A DNA stretch of 64,000 nt from Rhabdophis nuchalis (taxonomy: Eukaryota; Chordata; Lepidosauria; Squamata; Natricidae): positions 11,534,574 through 11,598,573 of the forward strand of contig CM077658.1 in the NCBI GenBank assembly GCA_039707465.1, read 5' to 3'. Shown piece after piece: positions 22,219 through 33,846 of this stretch. The notes below the pieces were generated by a model. The model saw only the letters and a program-made list of their open reading frames with translations. It ran no database searches and was not told the DNA's origin. The position numbers and the translations under genes are program-made. Positions within the stretch are counted from its first letter, which is position 1. Each line of letters opens with the position of its first letter.

Positions 22219-22828
22219 TATATAATTGACTTAAGAAAGAAGGCATACTAAACACATTTTAAAAATACTACAAGTTTTTTGGGCAATTCATCTCACTTTG
22301 GGGTGGGGGAAAAAACACCTAGAACTGTGCTCTTTCTGGAAGTCAAATGGTTATTGCAGTTTATATCGACACAGGATTGATTCTTTGTACTCAAGCAGTG
22401 GGAGGCCTGCTTCTAAAAAGCCCTGCATCTCATGCTGTTAGGCAAGTAACTTTGTGGTAGAGAAAAGAGTCGCTGAAAGAACTATTAGAGTTGGGGGGAA
22501 ATGCTCCCTTGGATTAGCTTCAAGAAAACACCTGTGAACTTTCTATCGGCCCCGGACAAGAGCCTCAACCAAACGTTCTTTTTTACTATCTATTCGAGAG
22601 ATCAAAAGATGGTTTTCCCTCTGTACTTAGGTTGTAAATTCCTGGGAGAATGTAGGCATGTACGTGAAGGATGGCCCTTTTTTTAATGCTTCTTCCTGCC
22701 CCATCAAATCTGTCAGAAGGGACGTCTGTTCTTGGAATCCTCTGAACTGAAGAATGTCCCCTGGTGGGACCAAGGAATTGTGTCTTTCCTGCAGCCGTAC
22801 CTCACCTGTTGAAAAACATTCTAAATTA
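22219..22828. other. Unannotated DNA
   Basis: No supported feature. Confidence 0.4.
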
Positions 22829-22829
22829 G

Positions 22830-22861
<32 letters not shown>

Positions 22862-22866
22862 ACACG
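22830..22866 (+). repeat. (GT)n microsatellite
   Basis: About 18 GT dinucleotides running into GTATGTGCACACGC. Confidence 0.9.
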
Positions 22867-23058
22867 CATATCTTGGTGTCCATGTTGACTTCTGGTGATG
22901 GTCAGGGCAAGACCCTGCAGATTTCAGAAGTGGTTTGCTTTAGCCTCCTCCTTTAGAATGAGAGAGGGTAATTGTCACAAGGGTATCCAGATGGCTTTGT
23001 GCTCAAGAGAGGACTAGAACTCACGATTTCCTGGTTTCTAGCCTGGTGCTTAACTACT

Positions 23059-23745
23059 TGTTGTTGTTGTTATTGTTGTTAGTTGTGAAGTCATGTCTGA
23101 CCCATTGCAACCCCATGGACAACATTCCACCAAGCCTTCCTGTCCTCTACCATTCTCTAGAGTCCATTTAAGCTCACACTTACTGCTTTGGTGATTTCAT
23201 CCAGCCACCTCATTCTCTCTCGTCCCTTTCTTCTTTTTTCCTCCATCTTTCCCAGCATGAGGCTCTTCTCCAGTGAGTCCTTCCTTCTCATTAGGTGGCT
23301 AAAGGATTTGAGTTTCCTCTTCATGATCTGGCCTTCTAAAGAGCAGTCAGGATTGATCTCCTGTAGGATTGACCAGTTTGATTGCCTTGCAGTCCAAGGG
23401 ACTCACAGGAGTCTTCTCCAGCACCATAGTTCAAAGGCCTCAATTCTTTGGCGCTCAACCTTTCTTATGGTCCAACATTTATAGCCATACATTGCAACTG
23501 GGAAAACCATAGCCTTGACTATATGCTCATTTGTTGGCTGGGTGATGTCTCTGTTTTTTAATCTGCTGTCTAGATTTGCCATAGCTTTCCTCCCCAGGAG
23601 CAAGCTTCTTTTAATTTCTTGGTTGCAGTCCCCATCTGCGGTGATCTTGGAGCCCAGGAAAATAAAATCTGTCACTACTACACCAAACTGTTTCTCAGTT
23701 GATTTTGAAGGCACAAAAAAGTATCTTCTGGAGAAATGCACTAAA
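23059..23745 (-). mobile_element. BovB (RTE) LINE fragment with RT C-terminus
   Basis: The minus strand encodes VTDFIFLGSKITADGDCNQE, then SLLLGRKAMANLDSRLKNRD, and YGYKCWTIRKVERQRIEAFE with WCWRRLL, a nearly colinear match to the BovB C-terminal region. After a frameshift near 23400 the RVPW, LMRRKDSLEKSLMLGK and 3' UTR parts follow. It ends in the AACAA-rich 3' end seen reversed at 23059-23080. 5'-truncated and dead; BovB is known in squamates and ruminants. Confidence 0.95.
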
Positions 23746-24595
23746 TTAACCTTTTTCCTTTTTGGAAATGGAAATTAGAAATATAGGGAGTAAGGCATTG
23801 AATTTTGGAGGAATTTTTTCAAGTAATGATAGAATATCCTTTAAATTGGTGATTCCAGTCAATTTTCCTTAAAACAAACAACAATAACACAACAACCCAA
23901 TGATCTGTCGTTGTCTTCTTCTGGGATATTTTTTTTTCCAGATAGCAGTTCAGTCTATAGTTTTGAGATTTCTGATGGTTTCCCATCCATCTAATGGGCC
24001 CTAAAATTGGGAAGATGGTGCCAAATTTTAGCAAATGGTATTTCCCCCCCCCCCTTTCTTTACATCAGTCTGGCTGTAGGAGCAGAGCAGGTAGAGATGG
24101 GAGCCCAAATAAAATGTATCATCCATTTAGAATCTTTTCTTTGCCACAAGAGAGCCAAGTCCATCCCCTCCTTCAATTCCTTTGATCCTTACTTAGTGCC
24201 CGTTTAGTGTTGACCATTAGTGGATCAAATTCTTGGCTACTTGTTTCAATAAATCATTTATGCTCCATTCTATACAAATGGTCCTGCATCTTTGTGCATC
24301 TTCAATAGCATGCAATAGGGAAAAAACTGGCATGCTAAACTGGAAATATCAAACTGACTGAAACAGAAATTTCTAGGCAAGATAAACCAATGGGTATAAG
24401 GAGATTATGTTTTCATGTAAAGTTATTTAGGAAGAGAAGAGATATTTACCTTAAGAGAGTGAATGAATAAGGTAGAATGTTATTAAAATAATACCATGGA
24501 GAAGCAAATAGACAAGGAAATGAAGAATTCCAAAACTTTGCCCCCTTATGTACTGTATGTAATATATAGGAATGGATGTCTGAATGTAGATACAC
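23746..24595. other. Unannotated DNA
   Basis: Contains a C run at about 24045-24055. No recognised repeat or exon. Confidence 0.4.
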
Positions 24596-24596
24596 A

Positions 24597-24652
24597 TCTG
24601 TATGTATGTATGTATGTATGTATGTATGTATGTATGTATGTATGTATGTGGG
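24597..24652 (+). repeat. (TATG)n microsatellite
   Basis: About 13 units of TATG/GTAT. Confidence 0.95.
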
Positions 24653-25650
24653 TACATGCCACATGCTTCAATTCTGTACATTTTAAACAGGGAGATGAAC
24701 ACGCATGAGTTTGCAAGTTGGGCAAAAAGGAAACTTTCTTAAATCCAAATAGCCTTAACTATTTGGCTGGATATCTTGCTGCTGGAAATTAATTCAGGAG
24801 GAGCAATCCATGAATCCAATACTTAAACATTGCATTGAGCTGGGTTTATTCTGGCTGCTTTGTAATCCCTTAGCTTATGTAGCCCTTCAAAAGTCATTTT
24901 GACACTTTAATCTTTCCTCCATGGACTGGCCATTTTTATGCTTTGAGCTGGTTGGATTCAAATGAGCTTCATATTGACTGCATCGCTGTAAAGATTTCCA
25001 ATAAGCAGATGCACACAAATTTGTCAGATGAAAGTGTCAGCCTGTATCCTGTAATCTGATCGAATGCAATTCTTTGTATGTGTTTCATGCAAAACCAGTG
25101 CCTTATCAGGGGACTATAATCAAAATATCAAGAAATGTTATATAATGCTAAGCTCTGGAAGCTTACCTGCCATGAATAAGTTAAATACTTATTTCTCAAG
25201 ATTTAATAGAGGCTGACTTAAAAAAAAATGTAATAGTCCACATTTAAGATTTTTAGAAATCGTTTGATTAAAAGAACAGTATTTCCTGCCAATCTTCACC
25301 ACTCTTACTTATTTTTCCAAGGAAAAATAAGGAATCATTTGCAGGTAAGTTTGCAATCATTTTCTGGATCAGAATTCTTGGATATAATTTTGGATCGTAC
25401 ATGCTTGTTTGGCTCCCATTAATGCCAATTAGAAATAAGCATTTCATGTCGCATTACATGCCTTATTTATAGCCACCGTTTCAAGTAATTAAATATATAA
25501 CATTTGAGATATATAAATGGCATTAAATGTGCAGTTTGAAAGCTCTTTGATGTCAACACCATAGATGGAAGTGTCAACTTTGAGCCCTGTCAAGATCAAA
25601 CTGCACATTGTGGGCAGAGTTAGCCTGTAATACTGTGTTCTAATCACTGC
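24653..25650. other. Unannotated DNA, possible conserved non-coding segment
   Basis: The part around 24950-25120 is high-complexity, free of repeats and free of long open frames. Whether it is conserved cannot be decided here. Confidence 0.35.
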
Positions 25651-25654
25651 GCCC

Positions 25655-26140
25655 CCAGGGCCCCAAGTGGAGATGGAAATCTTGTGCTTGTTGCTCCGTT
25701 TCAACAGAAGCAGCCCCAATGTAGCTCATTTAGTGGGGCTGGACTCCTTCTGCACAACAGTCTCGCAGACCACCTTTGCTCTACTCTCTTGGCAACCCAC
25801 CAAGTTCATGTGTTGAGCAGGGACAGTAATTCTGTGCCCTCAACTTCACAGAGTGACAGCTACTGTCTCTGCTAACTACTGACTTATCTGACTTTGTCTG
25901 CCTTCTCTGACACCAATCCATCTCATGGTGTTGGAGCTGCCTGCTCTGTGTGCTGTGTGCTTCCTCCTCTGACTCATCCAAGAAGCTTCTTCCGTTCTTC
26001 ACTTCTTCAGTTCAGTTTCTTCAGAAACTGAAGAAGCTTCTTGAATAAGAAGCAAAATGTTTTCAAGAATAAAAAAAATCCACGCCTAGTTGCCTTTTGG
26101 AAAAAACACCTTTGGAACAACTATGATCTGGATGAATGAT
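25655..26140 (+). mobile_element. Retroelement relic with AAGCTTCTT palindromes (tentative)
   Basis: CCACCAAGTTCATGTGTTGAG, GCCTGCTCTGTGTGCTGTG, CTGAAGAAGCTTCTTGAATA with AAGCAAAATGTTTTC, and TTGCCTTTTGGAAAAAACACC form a string I associate with a recurrent squamate retroelement, in which AAGAAGCTTCTTGGAT precedes a GAAACGT motif. Class unclear (Penelope-like or LINE 3' region). Confidence 0.4.
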
Positions 26141-26265
26141 TGAGAATCTCCATAGACAAATTCACACCAGTGATATAAAATATGTCCACATTAATGATAT
26201 AGTATCAAAGCAATGGTTGGATGATGCTTTAAACTGTGTGGCCACAATGAATCCTCATAGAGGAA

Positions 26266-26715
<450 letters not shown>

Positions 26716-27316
26716 TTGATAACATGTGTGACAACTTTCCCATTCCAATTCATTGCTAGACTAAATCAGGCATTGAAAACTAAGTAGCATTCAGAAAAGT
26801 TTCTAGGAATTTGAAAAAAAGAAATACTTAGAAGATGCGAGGGGTTTTCTCATAAAGATATGTCCTAGGGAGCAAAGAAGAACATTGTTTGATTGCAACC
26901 TTTTTTTTAAAAAAAAAGCCTGAGATATGTTGAATTATTAAGAGATGTGTCTTTCTTCTGTATTCATGAATGCTGCAGTATGTCAGAAAATGTTCTGCTT
27001 CAAATACCTGATTACAAATAGACTTTTCTGAGGTCCTTCCATGATGACAACCACTTGAGAGAATCATATGCGGTTTTCTTATTACATATTTGTAAGAAAA
27101 ATATCGAACAGGATGTGAAATCAACTATGTTCTGATTATCCGTGACTGAATATGTCAGAAGGAAGAATTCTTAATTCCAAGTAAAATATTGTTTTCATCT
27201 CTCCTATTTTTCTTTCCCATCTCTTCCCCTGTGTGTCTCTTTTGTTCCTTTAAATGTAGGGATTCTTATGCTACAGAAAAGTAATAATTACTTACAATCA
27301 ATTAGTACTAACACAG
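26716..27316. other. Unannotated DNA
   Basis: No supported feature. Confidence 0.4.
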
Positions 27317-27324
27317 ACATATAT

Positions 27325-27619
27325 CAGGGGTGGGATTCAAAACTTTTTACTACCCGTTCTATGGGTGTGGCTTGGTGGGTAAGGCATGGCTTGGTGGACG
27401 TGATTGGGGAAGCTTACTGTAAGATCTCCATTCCCTCCCCACTCCAGGGGAAGGTTACTGCAAAATCCCCATTCCCTCCTGATTAGCTGGGACTTGGGAG
27501 GCAGAGAATAGATGGGGGCGGGCCCAGCCAGAGGTGGTATTTACCAGTTCTCCGAACTACTCAAAATTTCCGCTACTGGTTCTCTAGAACTGGTCAGAAC
27601 CTGCTGAATACCACCTCTG
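27325..27619. mobile_element. hAT-type MITE, 295 bp
   Basis: Left terminus CAGGGGTGGGATTCAAAACT and right terminus AACCTGCTGAATACCACCTCTG-like sequence. The 8-bp flanks ACATATAT (27317-27324) and ACACATAT (27620-27627) match at 7 of 8. The interior contains a repeated CCCCATTCCCTCC-type block. Same family as 49248 in the opposite orientation. Confidence 0.9.
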
Positions 27620-27789
27620 ACACATATATTTTCCTGGAAGTTAAGATGGTACACTAAGAGCAGAAAGACTATAAGTTTCAGCTCATGAGTTTCTTACATA
27701 TCAAAGCTAGTTGGGTGACCTTGGGTTATCACTCCCTCTTAAATCTAGAAAGAAGGAAAACATTTTGCTGACTTAAAAACTGAGCCACA

Positions 27790-27876
27790 GGAAGGAAGGA
27801 AGGAAGGAAGGAAGGAAGGAAGGAAGGAAGGAAGGAAGGAAGGAAGGAAGGAAGGAAGGAAGGAAGGAAGGAAGGG
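27790..27876 (+). repeat. (GGAA)n microsatellite
   Basis: About 21 uninterrupted GGAA units. Confidence 0.95.
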
Positions 27877-28478
27877 GAAATAATATCCTATCAACTAAGA
27901 AACATGTAGCTGCCTCAAATGAACCCTACTGAAATAGTTAAAAACTACATTCACAGAATATTCAAAATAGAATCCAATAAGTGATGGGAGGATCCCCAAA
28001 TTTTGAAATGTTATAATATCTGATTTCTTGCCAGGGCAGGAATTTAGCCTCAAGAGTAGAAATATGGTTTCGCAATCAAATCATTTATAAGATCCAAAGT
28101 CTTTATCAAAATGATTAAATGAACATTGCCATGCTGTAATACTTGCTGTTAAAAACCAATATACGTTGATAGGGTATTGTTCTCGCTACTTAGAACTAAT
28201 GAAAAACAAGAAGTTTTCTTCAGCGGGATGAAATGTTGACGGATTCACCAATACAAAAAGTGACACCATATGATAGATAAATACTAGCTATTGCATTTTG
28301 GTAAGTGTGGATTGCAATACATCTCCAACAAGCCACTTTTCTCATGAAAAGTTGAACAGAAAGTTTTGATAACTCAGCGCAGGCAAAATGTGAATGATTT
28401 GTTTGATCAAACCTGGAGATGAGACAGAATTTCCTGTACCTTCCCTTTAATTTCAAATAACAAAAAATGAGAGGCTAC
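27877..28478. other. Unannotated DNA
   Basis: No supported feature. Confidence 0.4.
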
Positions 28479-28486
28479 CACTGGGG

Positions 28487-28663
28487 CAGAGATGGTATTC
28501 GACCGATTGTGACCGGTTCGACCGAACTGGTAGCAGAAATCACGGGTGTGGAAATTGCACCTACCCCGGCTCTATGGCATCCCATTTAGGCCCTTTTAAA
28601 GCCAAAAGTGCATGCGTAGAAGGCTGAACATGTGGTAGGGAAGTTGAGTAAGTAGTTCCCCTG
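28487..28663. mobile_element. hAT-type element, 177 bp
   Basis: Begins CAGAGATGGTATTCGACC and ends TAGTTCCCCTG. The flanks CACTGGGG (28479-28486) and CACTGGGA (28664-28671) match at 7 of 8. The left half is related to the element at 21025 (CCGGTTCGACCGAACTGGTAG); the right terminus is atypical, so the right boundary is less certain. Confidence 0.6.
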
Positions 28664-28671
28664 CACTGGGA

Positions 28672-29620
28672 GTATAAGAGTAGTGAGAGTGTGCAATTAG
28701 TTAAGCCCTGTCTCCAATAAAAAAAGGATGTTTGTTCTCTTGCCTTCTTATTGCAAAAATACAGAGAGTTTAACTCACAAGAAGTCTGCTTCAACCAATG
28801 CTCACTCATTGGCTCTTGAAGCTAAGGTGAGAGGTTAAATTCAACCCAAGAGAAAGAACAGAGTTGATATTAGAAGAGTTTTGGAATTGCACTGGCACCT
28901 CTTAAAGTCCCCTAGCTCAGTAGCAATCTGACCTATTCTTAAAAAGGTTACTGAACTGGAGAAACCTATTTCCAAAAGTTAAGTGGGAAACAGCCAACTC
29001 AGGTTTTGCACTAGAAACTATTGATTTGAATGCAGTGTAGATCATTACATTGATGTCTACACACATTTATTCAGGTTCCCAGCTGCATTTATAAATTCCT
29101 TGCCAATCCTTTGGCAAGGATGGCTATTAATCTATTAAAGAGACTGGGGTCAGGGAGTTCATAGCACTTATAATGACTATAAATAGACACCTAAACAAAT
29201 AAATAATAATGCAAAGCTGTGCTGCAATCTGTCCTTTAGTTTTCTGGAGATTTACTCCATTAAAAAAAGTAACAATATGTTATGGACTGGGGTTCCAAGT
29301 GGTGGAAGAGGCTATTTACTTTTATCGAGTTCAAGAATCCAAGGTGAAGGGACCTTAACAGATAGCTGCCTAGCTTCCATTGGAGCACAGAAATTGAAGG
29401 AAATCTCACCCATCCTTTAGATCACAGCAGACTTTTTGTTATTTTTGTTAAGACATTTTCCCTCTCCCCCCAGGTAATATTCAATTAGAATCTGCCATCT
29501 TACATCATGAATTTTGTGTCCTGCACTTGCTTTGTTATAAAAACAGATTTGTCCTAAGTTTGGATAACAATCTTTGAGTTATTTGAATCTATCACTGCAC
29601 CAGTGAATTTCATTTTTGTA
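28672..29620. other. Unannotated DNA, possible LTR-like piece at left
   Basis: GTATAAGAGTAG at about 28670 followed about 40 bp later by CAATAAAAAAAGG could be the TATA and polyadenylation signals of an LTR, but no TG..CA ends with target duplication were found. The rest is unassigned. Confidence 0.3.
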
Positions 29621-29621
29621 G

Positions 29622-30440
29622 AATAGAATAGAATAGAATAGAATAGAATGCAATGCAAGAGAATGCAAGAGAATACAATAGAATTGTTTATTGGCCAAGT
29701 GTGATTGGACACATAAGGAATTTGTCTTTGGTTCTTATGCTCTCAGTATACATAAAAGAAAAGAGATTCATCACAAATCATAAGGTGCAACACTTAATGA
29801 TAGTTATAGGGTACAAAGAAGCAATCAAATCATACTAAGAAACAATCAAAATAAATCATAAGGATACAACCAACAAAGTTACAGTCCTGCAGTCATAAGT
29901 GGGAGGAGATGGGTGATAGGAACGACGAGAGGACTAATAGTAATAGTAATGCAATCTTAATGAATGGTTTGACAGTAGTGAGGGAATTATTTGTTTAGCA
30001 GAATGATGGCATTGGGAGTAAAAACGGTTATGGTGCGCAGTCCCCTATAGCTTCATTCTGAGGGTAGAAGTTGAAACAATTTATGTCCAGGATATGAGGG
30101 GTCTATAGATATTTTCACAGGCCTCTTTTTGACTCATGCAGTGTTCAATGGAAGACAGGTTGGTAGTAATTGTTTTTCCTGCAGTTCTGATTATCCGTTG
30201 AAGTCTGTGTCTGTCTTGTTCAGTTGCAGAGCCAAACCAGACAGTTATAGAGGTGCTGATGACAAACTCAATGATTCCTCTGTATAATTGTATCAACAAC
30301 TCCTTGGGCAGTTTGAACTTTCTGAGTTGGCGCAGACTAAACAATTCCCAATTGCTCGAGTCTCTTTGCACTAAGAGTTCATCAAAGGTCCTCAATCCAT
30401 GAAGTGTTGGAATGCCTACAGGATTTCTTCTTAGTGATGT
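29622..30440 (-). mobile_element. L3/CR1-like LINE with (AATAG)n tail
   Basis: The minus strand encodes LRQLRKFKLPKELLIQLYRG, then TVWFGSATEQDRHRLQRIIR and TNLSSIEHCMSQKEACENIY, a non-LTR reverse-transcriptase C-terminus of the CR1/L3 type. The 3' UTR reads into GAATAGAATAG at 29622-29650. In snakes such tails are known to seed AATAG microsatellites. Confidence 0.85.
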
Positions 30441-31789
30441 TTATGGTTTTGCTCTTTGGTTAAGAGATGGGGGAGAGTTTCTTATTTTCCATCCCTCTGT
30501 AGCCTCCCTGGTTATATCCCTTATGAGGAGGATATGAAGATACTGAGAAATAGATGACAGTATCCTGTTTTTCACTAGATAATCATTTTCTTAAATCCCA
30601 AAGAAAGATGCGCTGCAGAAATTCCTGTAATGGGCCTTTTGTGGGAAGGGCAAAAAAGATGGAAAGATTTGTGCATTTGTGGCTACGTAGAGACTCTACA
30701 TGGTTCCTCTTTTGACTCCACCCTTTGGTTCTGCCACTCCTCCAATGGATCCCAAAATTGTAGGGTAGACTCCAAGTGGCTCTAGTTTAGTTATCGCTCA
30801 AATCTTAAACATCAGTGCTGCACATAGTATCTTGAATCTAACCTAGTATTTATTGATGTTCCTGTTTATTAAAGGCTCCTATCTTTTGAATGGTTTTTAC
30901 AACCTTGAGAATTTCGCTATGAGAGTTTGTTATCCGTTGAGGGAAACTTGTTCACGAACCTTAGACTGACTCTGCTGTAAGTAATTGCCCTTATATGCTC
31001 CAGAGCTGATTATTATTTAGCCTGGCAGTGCATGCCCTAGACAGATCATAATGAGAGAATCGTCAAGTAAGTGCCCTCTACCCTTCTCTCAAAGCTGACT
31101 ATTCCTCTAGAAATGCAATAAGAAAGCATTCCCCTCCCTCCCCATCTTTTTTTCTCTCTCTTTTTAATGTTGTGATGGTTTTGGATAAATGTTTTCTGCA
31201 TTGTACGAAGGATATTGAAATGTATACATTTCAACATTTAAAGTGATAAGAAGTTGATAAGATATCTGTGGGAAGAGATATCTTCTTAAATTATTTAGTC
31301 AATCGGGTGTGAAAAGGTATAATATCTTAAAAGGACACATTTTGGCAGAATGAAAGGCAAGTGCAATGAAGCCTGGATTTATAAATTTGCAGCTTTCTTC
31401 AACCTTTAAAACCGTAAATAGACTTCTTTCCTTTAAAAAATATGTATCTCTCCCTCTCTTTTACTGACAATTCTGGAGGGATGCTGTGGTTATAATTTCT
31501 TGTTTTACTTTTACAAGGATGACGATATATGTGTTACCTCAGCTACAATTTGTTCTCTTAGTTCAATAAAATGAATTAGAGGTATAACCGGAACCTTAAA
31601 AATGTTGAGATTAACATTAAAAGTTTTGGTGGTGGTGGTTGAAGATTTGTATTCCACCCATATTATGGGCAGCTAAACTATTATGAACAATAACTTAAGA
31701 CATACTGTATTCCAAGAACCTTAAAATATGAAGGGGAAAAGAATAAAACTAAAGCTTAAAATGGAGGTTGCTGATTGATTAATAATAGA
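30441..31789. other. Unannotated DNA
   Basis: No recognised exon or repeat. Confidence 0.5.
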
Positions 31790-31797
31790 TCCCACTT

Positions 31798-31962
31798 CAG
31801 TGGTGGGTTTCTACAGGCTCGCACCTACTCGCGAGAGACGGTTGGTGAAATTTAGAGAACCGGTGAGAGGGGGTTCCACTGGCGTACCTGGAAGTAAATC
31901 TGGCCTGCCGCTGCCAGTGACCCAATGGGAAGGAAAAGAAAGGAAAGGAAGGAAGGAAGGAA

Positions 31963-32052
<90 letters not shown>

Positions 32053-32229
32053 ATTTATCATCACAATTGAGTCCAAAATTTTGGTTGCTAAGCAAGAGCG
32101 TTGTTAAATGAGTTTCACCACATTTTAAAAGGTGGCCACTCCCACCCTGTCACATGACTGCCAAGCCACACCCACAAAATAGGCCACACCTACAGAGTAG
32201 GTTCTAAAAAAATTTTAAACCCACCACTG
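31798..32229. mobile_element. hAT-type chimeric MITE with (GAAA)n, 432 bp
   Basis: Terminal inverted repeats CAGTGGTGGGTTTCTACAGG and AAATTTTAAACCCACCACTG. Perfect 8-bp target duplication TCCCACTT (31790-31797, 32230-32237). The interior is a GC-rich left arm with GAACCGGTGAGAGGGGGTTC, a (GGAA)n-(GAAA)n array, and a right arm whose segment at about 32060-32125 resembles the interior of the MITE at 38850. A second copy, about 95% identical by eye outside the array, is at 60897. Confidence 0.95.
31935..32053 (+). repeat. (GGAA)n-(GAAA)n microsatellite
   Basis: Long nearly pure GAAA array embedded in the hAT MITE. The polylysine/arginine and polyserine/phenylalanine frames across it are artefacts. 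Confidence 0.95.
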
Positions 32230-32237
32230 TCCCACTT

Positions 32238-32323
32238 CTCGTAAAGGGGAAAAATCCAACATTAGAAATTATGTTTGGTCCCTCTATAAATATATACCTG
32301 GACGACACTGAGTTATCGGCTAG
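32238..32323 (+). mobile_element. Helitron 3' end fragment
   Basis: GGGGAAAAATCCAACATTAG, then CTATAAATATATACCTGG, a degenerate hairpin and CTAG followed by T match the 3' end of the Helitron at 26266. The 5' part is not recognisable; the hAT MITE immediately to the left may have inserted into it. Confidence 0.65.
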
Positions 32324-33518
32324 TTTATGATAAAACAGGGTCAAACCCAAATATTCCTGTGAGCAGTCAAATTTCAACTGCTTTCTGGAAAGTAGCAATA
32401 TTTCTGGCAATGCCTTATTTGAAAAGGATGGGATGCCACCAAGAAGACTTGTCTCTAGATGCCAGTCTCTCTAACGTTCTGTGGGGAATGAATCTGAAGC
32501 ATCCACGCTCCAGCACACTATGAGGCATAAATACAATGGATAAATTCCACTTGGGAAATGAACTCCTTATGTAGCGTCTATTGATTTCCCAGATGGTGAA
32601 CCTGACCATCCTTACAAACTCCACTACCAGGAAACGAGGATAACTCTGATATAATTCTTTTCCTACAGCCGATGTTCAAAAGATGATACCCCTAATCCAG
32701 AAAGTGGCAGCTAGCTGTCATGATTGGCAACCTCTGTTAGCTTTATCCTCAATGATAGTAATTTGTCAGACCCAATTAGTCAGCTTTTCAAAACATCTAA
32801 GATGTCCATCATCTTGGGGCAAAGTCTTCCATAGTTTAGTAAGCTGCTGCTACTATGTCAAGGTTTTGCTTGCTTGAACTCCAACACTGTTGGACTTCAT
32901 TTGATGACTTTAATTACCAATGCAATAGGATGAGGATCTTGATATTTTTTCATCCGTCATATTGTGAAAAATATTTATTTCATTTACTTTAAAAAAAAAC
33001 GAACAGGGACAATTTCTACAGTTTTCCTCCCTGGATAATTTTAGTTGTCCTTTTCTTCCTCTTCTCACATTCTGTATTTAAATGGAAGGAAATTCCCTTC
33101 CTTTCGTGCCTATTTTGATAGGATCAAATATAGCTTCATTTAAAAGACAAACTCTAAAAGTTAGATTTCCTCCACAGAGTGTGTAATATTCCTCTTTTCC
33201 CTTTTTTGGTCTACTCTTGCTGACTTGGCATCCTGTACAAAAAATTATGACGATGATCAAGACATCTTTCCAAATAGCTTATTTGATTTTCTCATTAATA
33301 CATTTCTCCAAGCAGGTCCAGGTTTTCATAGAAGTCCATGATCCATAAAGCTACCTTCCAACTACTTTTAATTCCATCTCTGGTTTTATGTCACACAAAA
33401 TGGCTATTAGATGTCTTTTGAAGTTCACTTTATTACTGCTTGTCTAGCAAGCTACCTTTGTTTTCTGTTTCCTTATTGGTCCTGATTCTGTTGCATCCTA
33501 TATAGTATCCTTACATTC
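32324..33518. other. Unannotated DNA
   Basis: No recognised feature. A splice-acceptor-like CTTTTCCTACAG near 32670 has no matching exon evidence. Confidence 0.45.
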
Positions 33519-33526
33519 TCTTAGAT

Positions 33527-33838
33527 CAGAGGTCAGCAACCCGTTGCTCTGGAGCCGCATCCCTTTGCTAAGGCTTCCTGTCACTCAAAATATGCATCAA
33601 AACTGCCAATATGTGACACCCACCAACACACAATATGTTAAGCTTTTCGACCCCCAGTAGTCCGACCATGGATAAATCCAAGAAAAAAAAAAGTTTCAGA
33701 ACAAAACAGAATCTTTAATTTAACTCTATATACTAGTTTTGTAGCTGTTCAGGAAGGGGTTTGTGGCTCCCGGTGTTTTCTTTTCTGTGGGAAATGGGTC
33801 TAAATGGCTCTTTGAGTGTTTAAGGTTGCCGACTCCTG
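33527..33838 (+). mobile_element. hAT-type MITE retaining a transposase start, 312 bp
   Basis: Left terminus CAGAGGTCAGCAACCCGTTG and right terminus AAGGTTGCCGACTCCTG. Flanks TCTTAGAT (33519-33526) and TGTTAGAT (33839-33846) match at 7 of 8. Inside, CCATGGATAAATCCAAGAAA reads MDKSKK, like the start of a BED-finger hAT transposase; the frame breaks soon after. Same family as 43364. Confidence 0.9.
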
Positions 33839-33846
33839 TGTTAGAT

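Noticed and set aside
28664..28870. Solo LTR
   Set aside because: TATA-like and AATAAA-like signals are present, but no TG..CA ends with target duplication could be found.
31852..32095. Open frames of polylysine/arginine or phenylalanine/serine, also at 60823-61213 and 26191-26442
   Set aside because: Pure microsatellite translations (GAAA and CT arrays) inside mobile elements.
32650..32720. Exon after a splice-acceptor-like pyrimidine tract and CAG
   Set aside because: No coding similarity, no donor with consistent phase and no conserved protein motif downstream.
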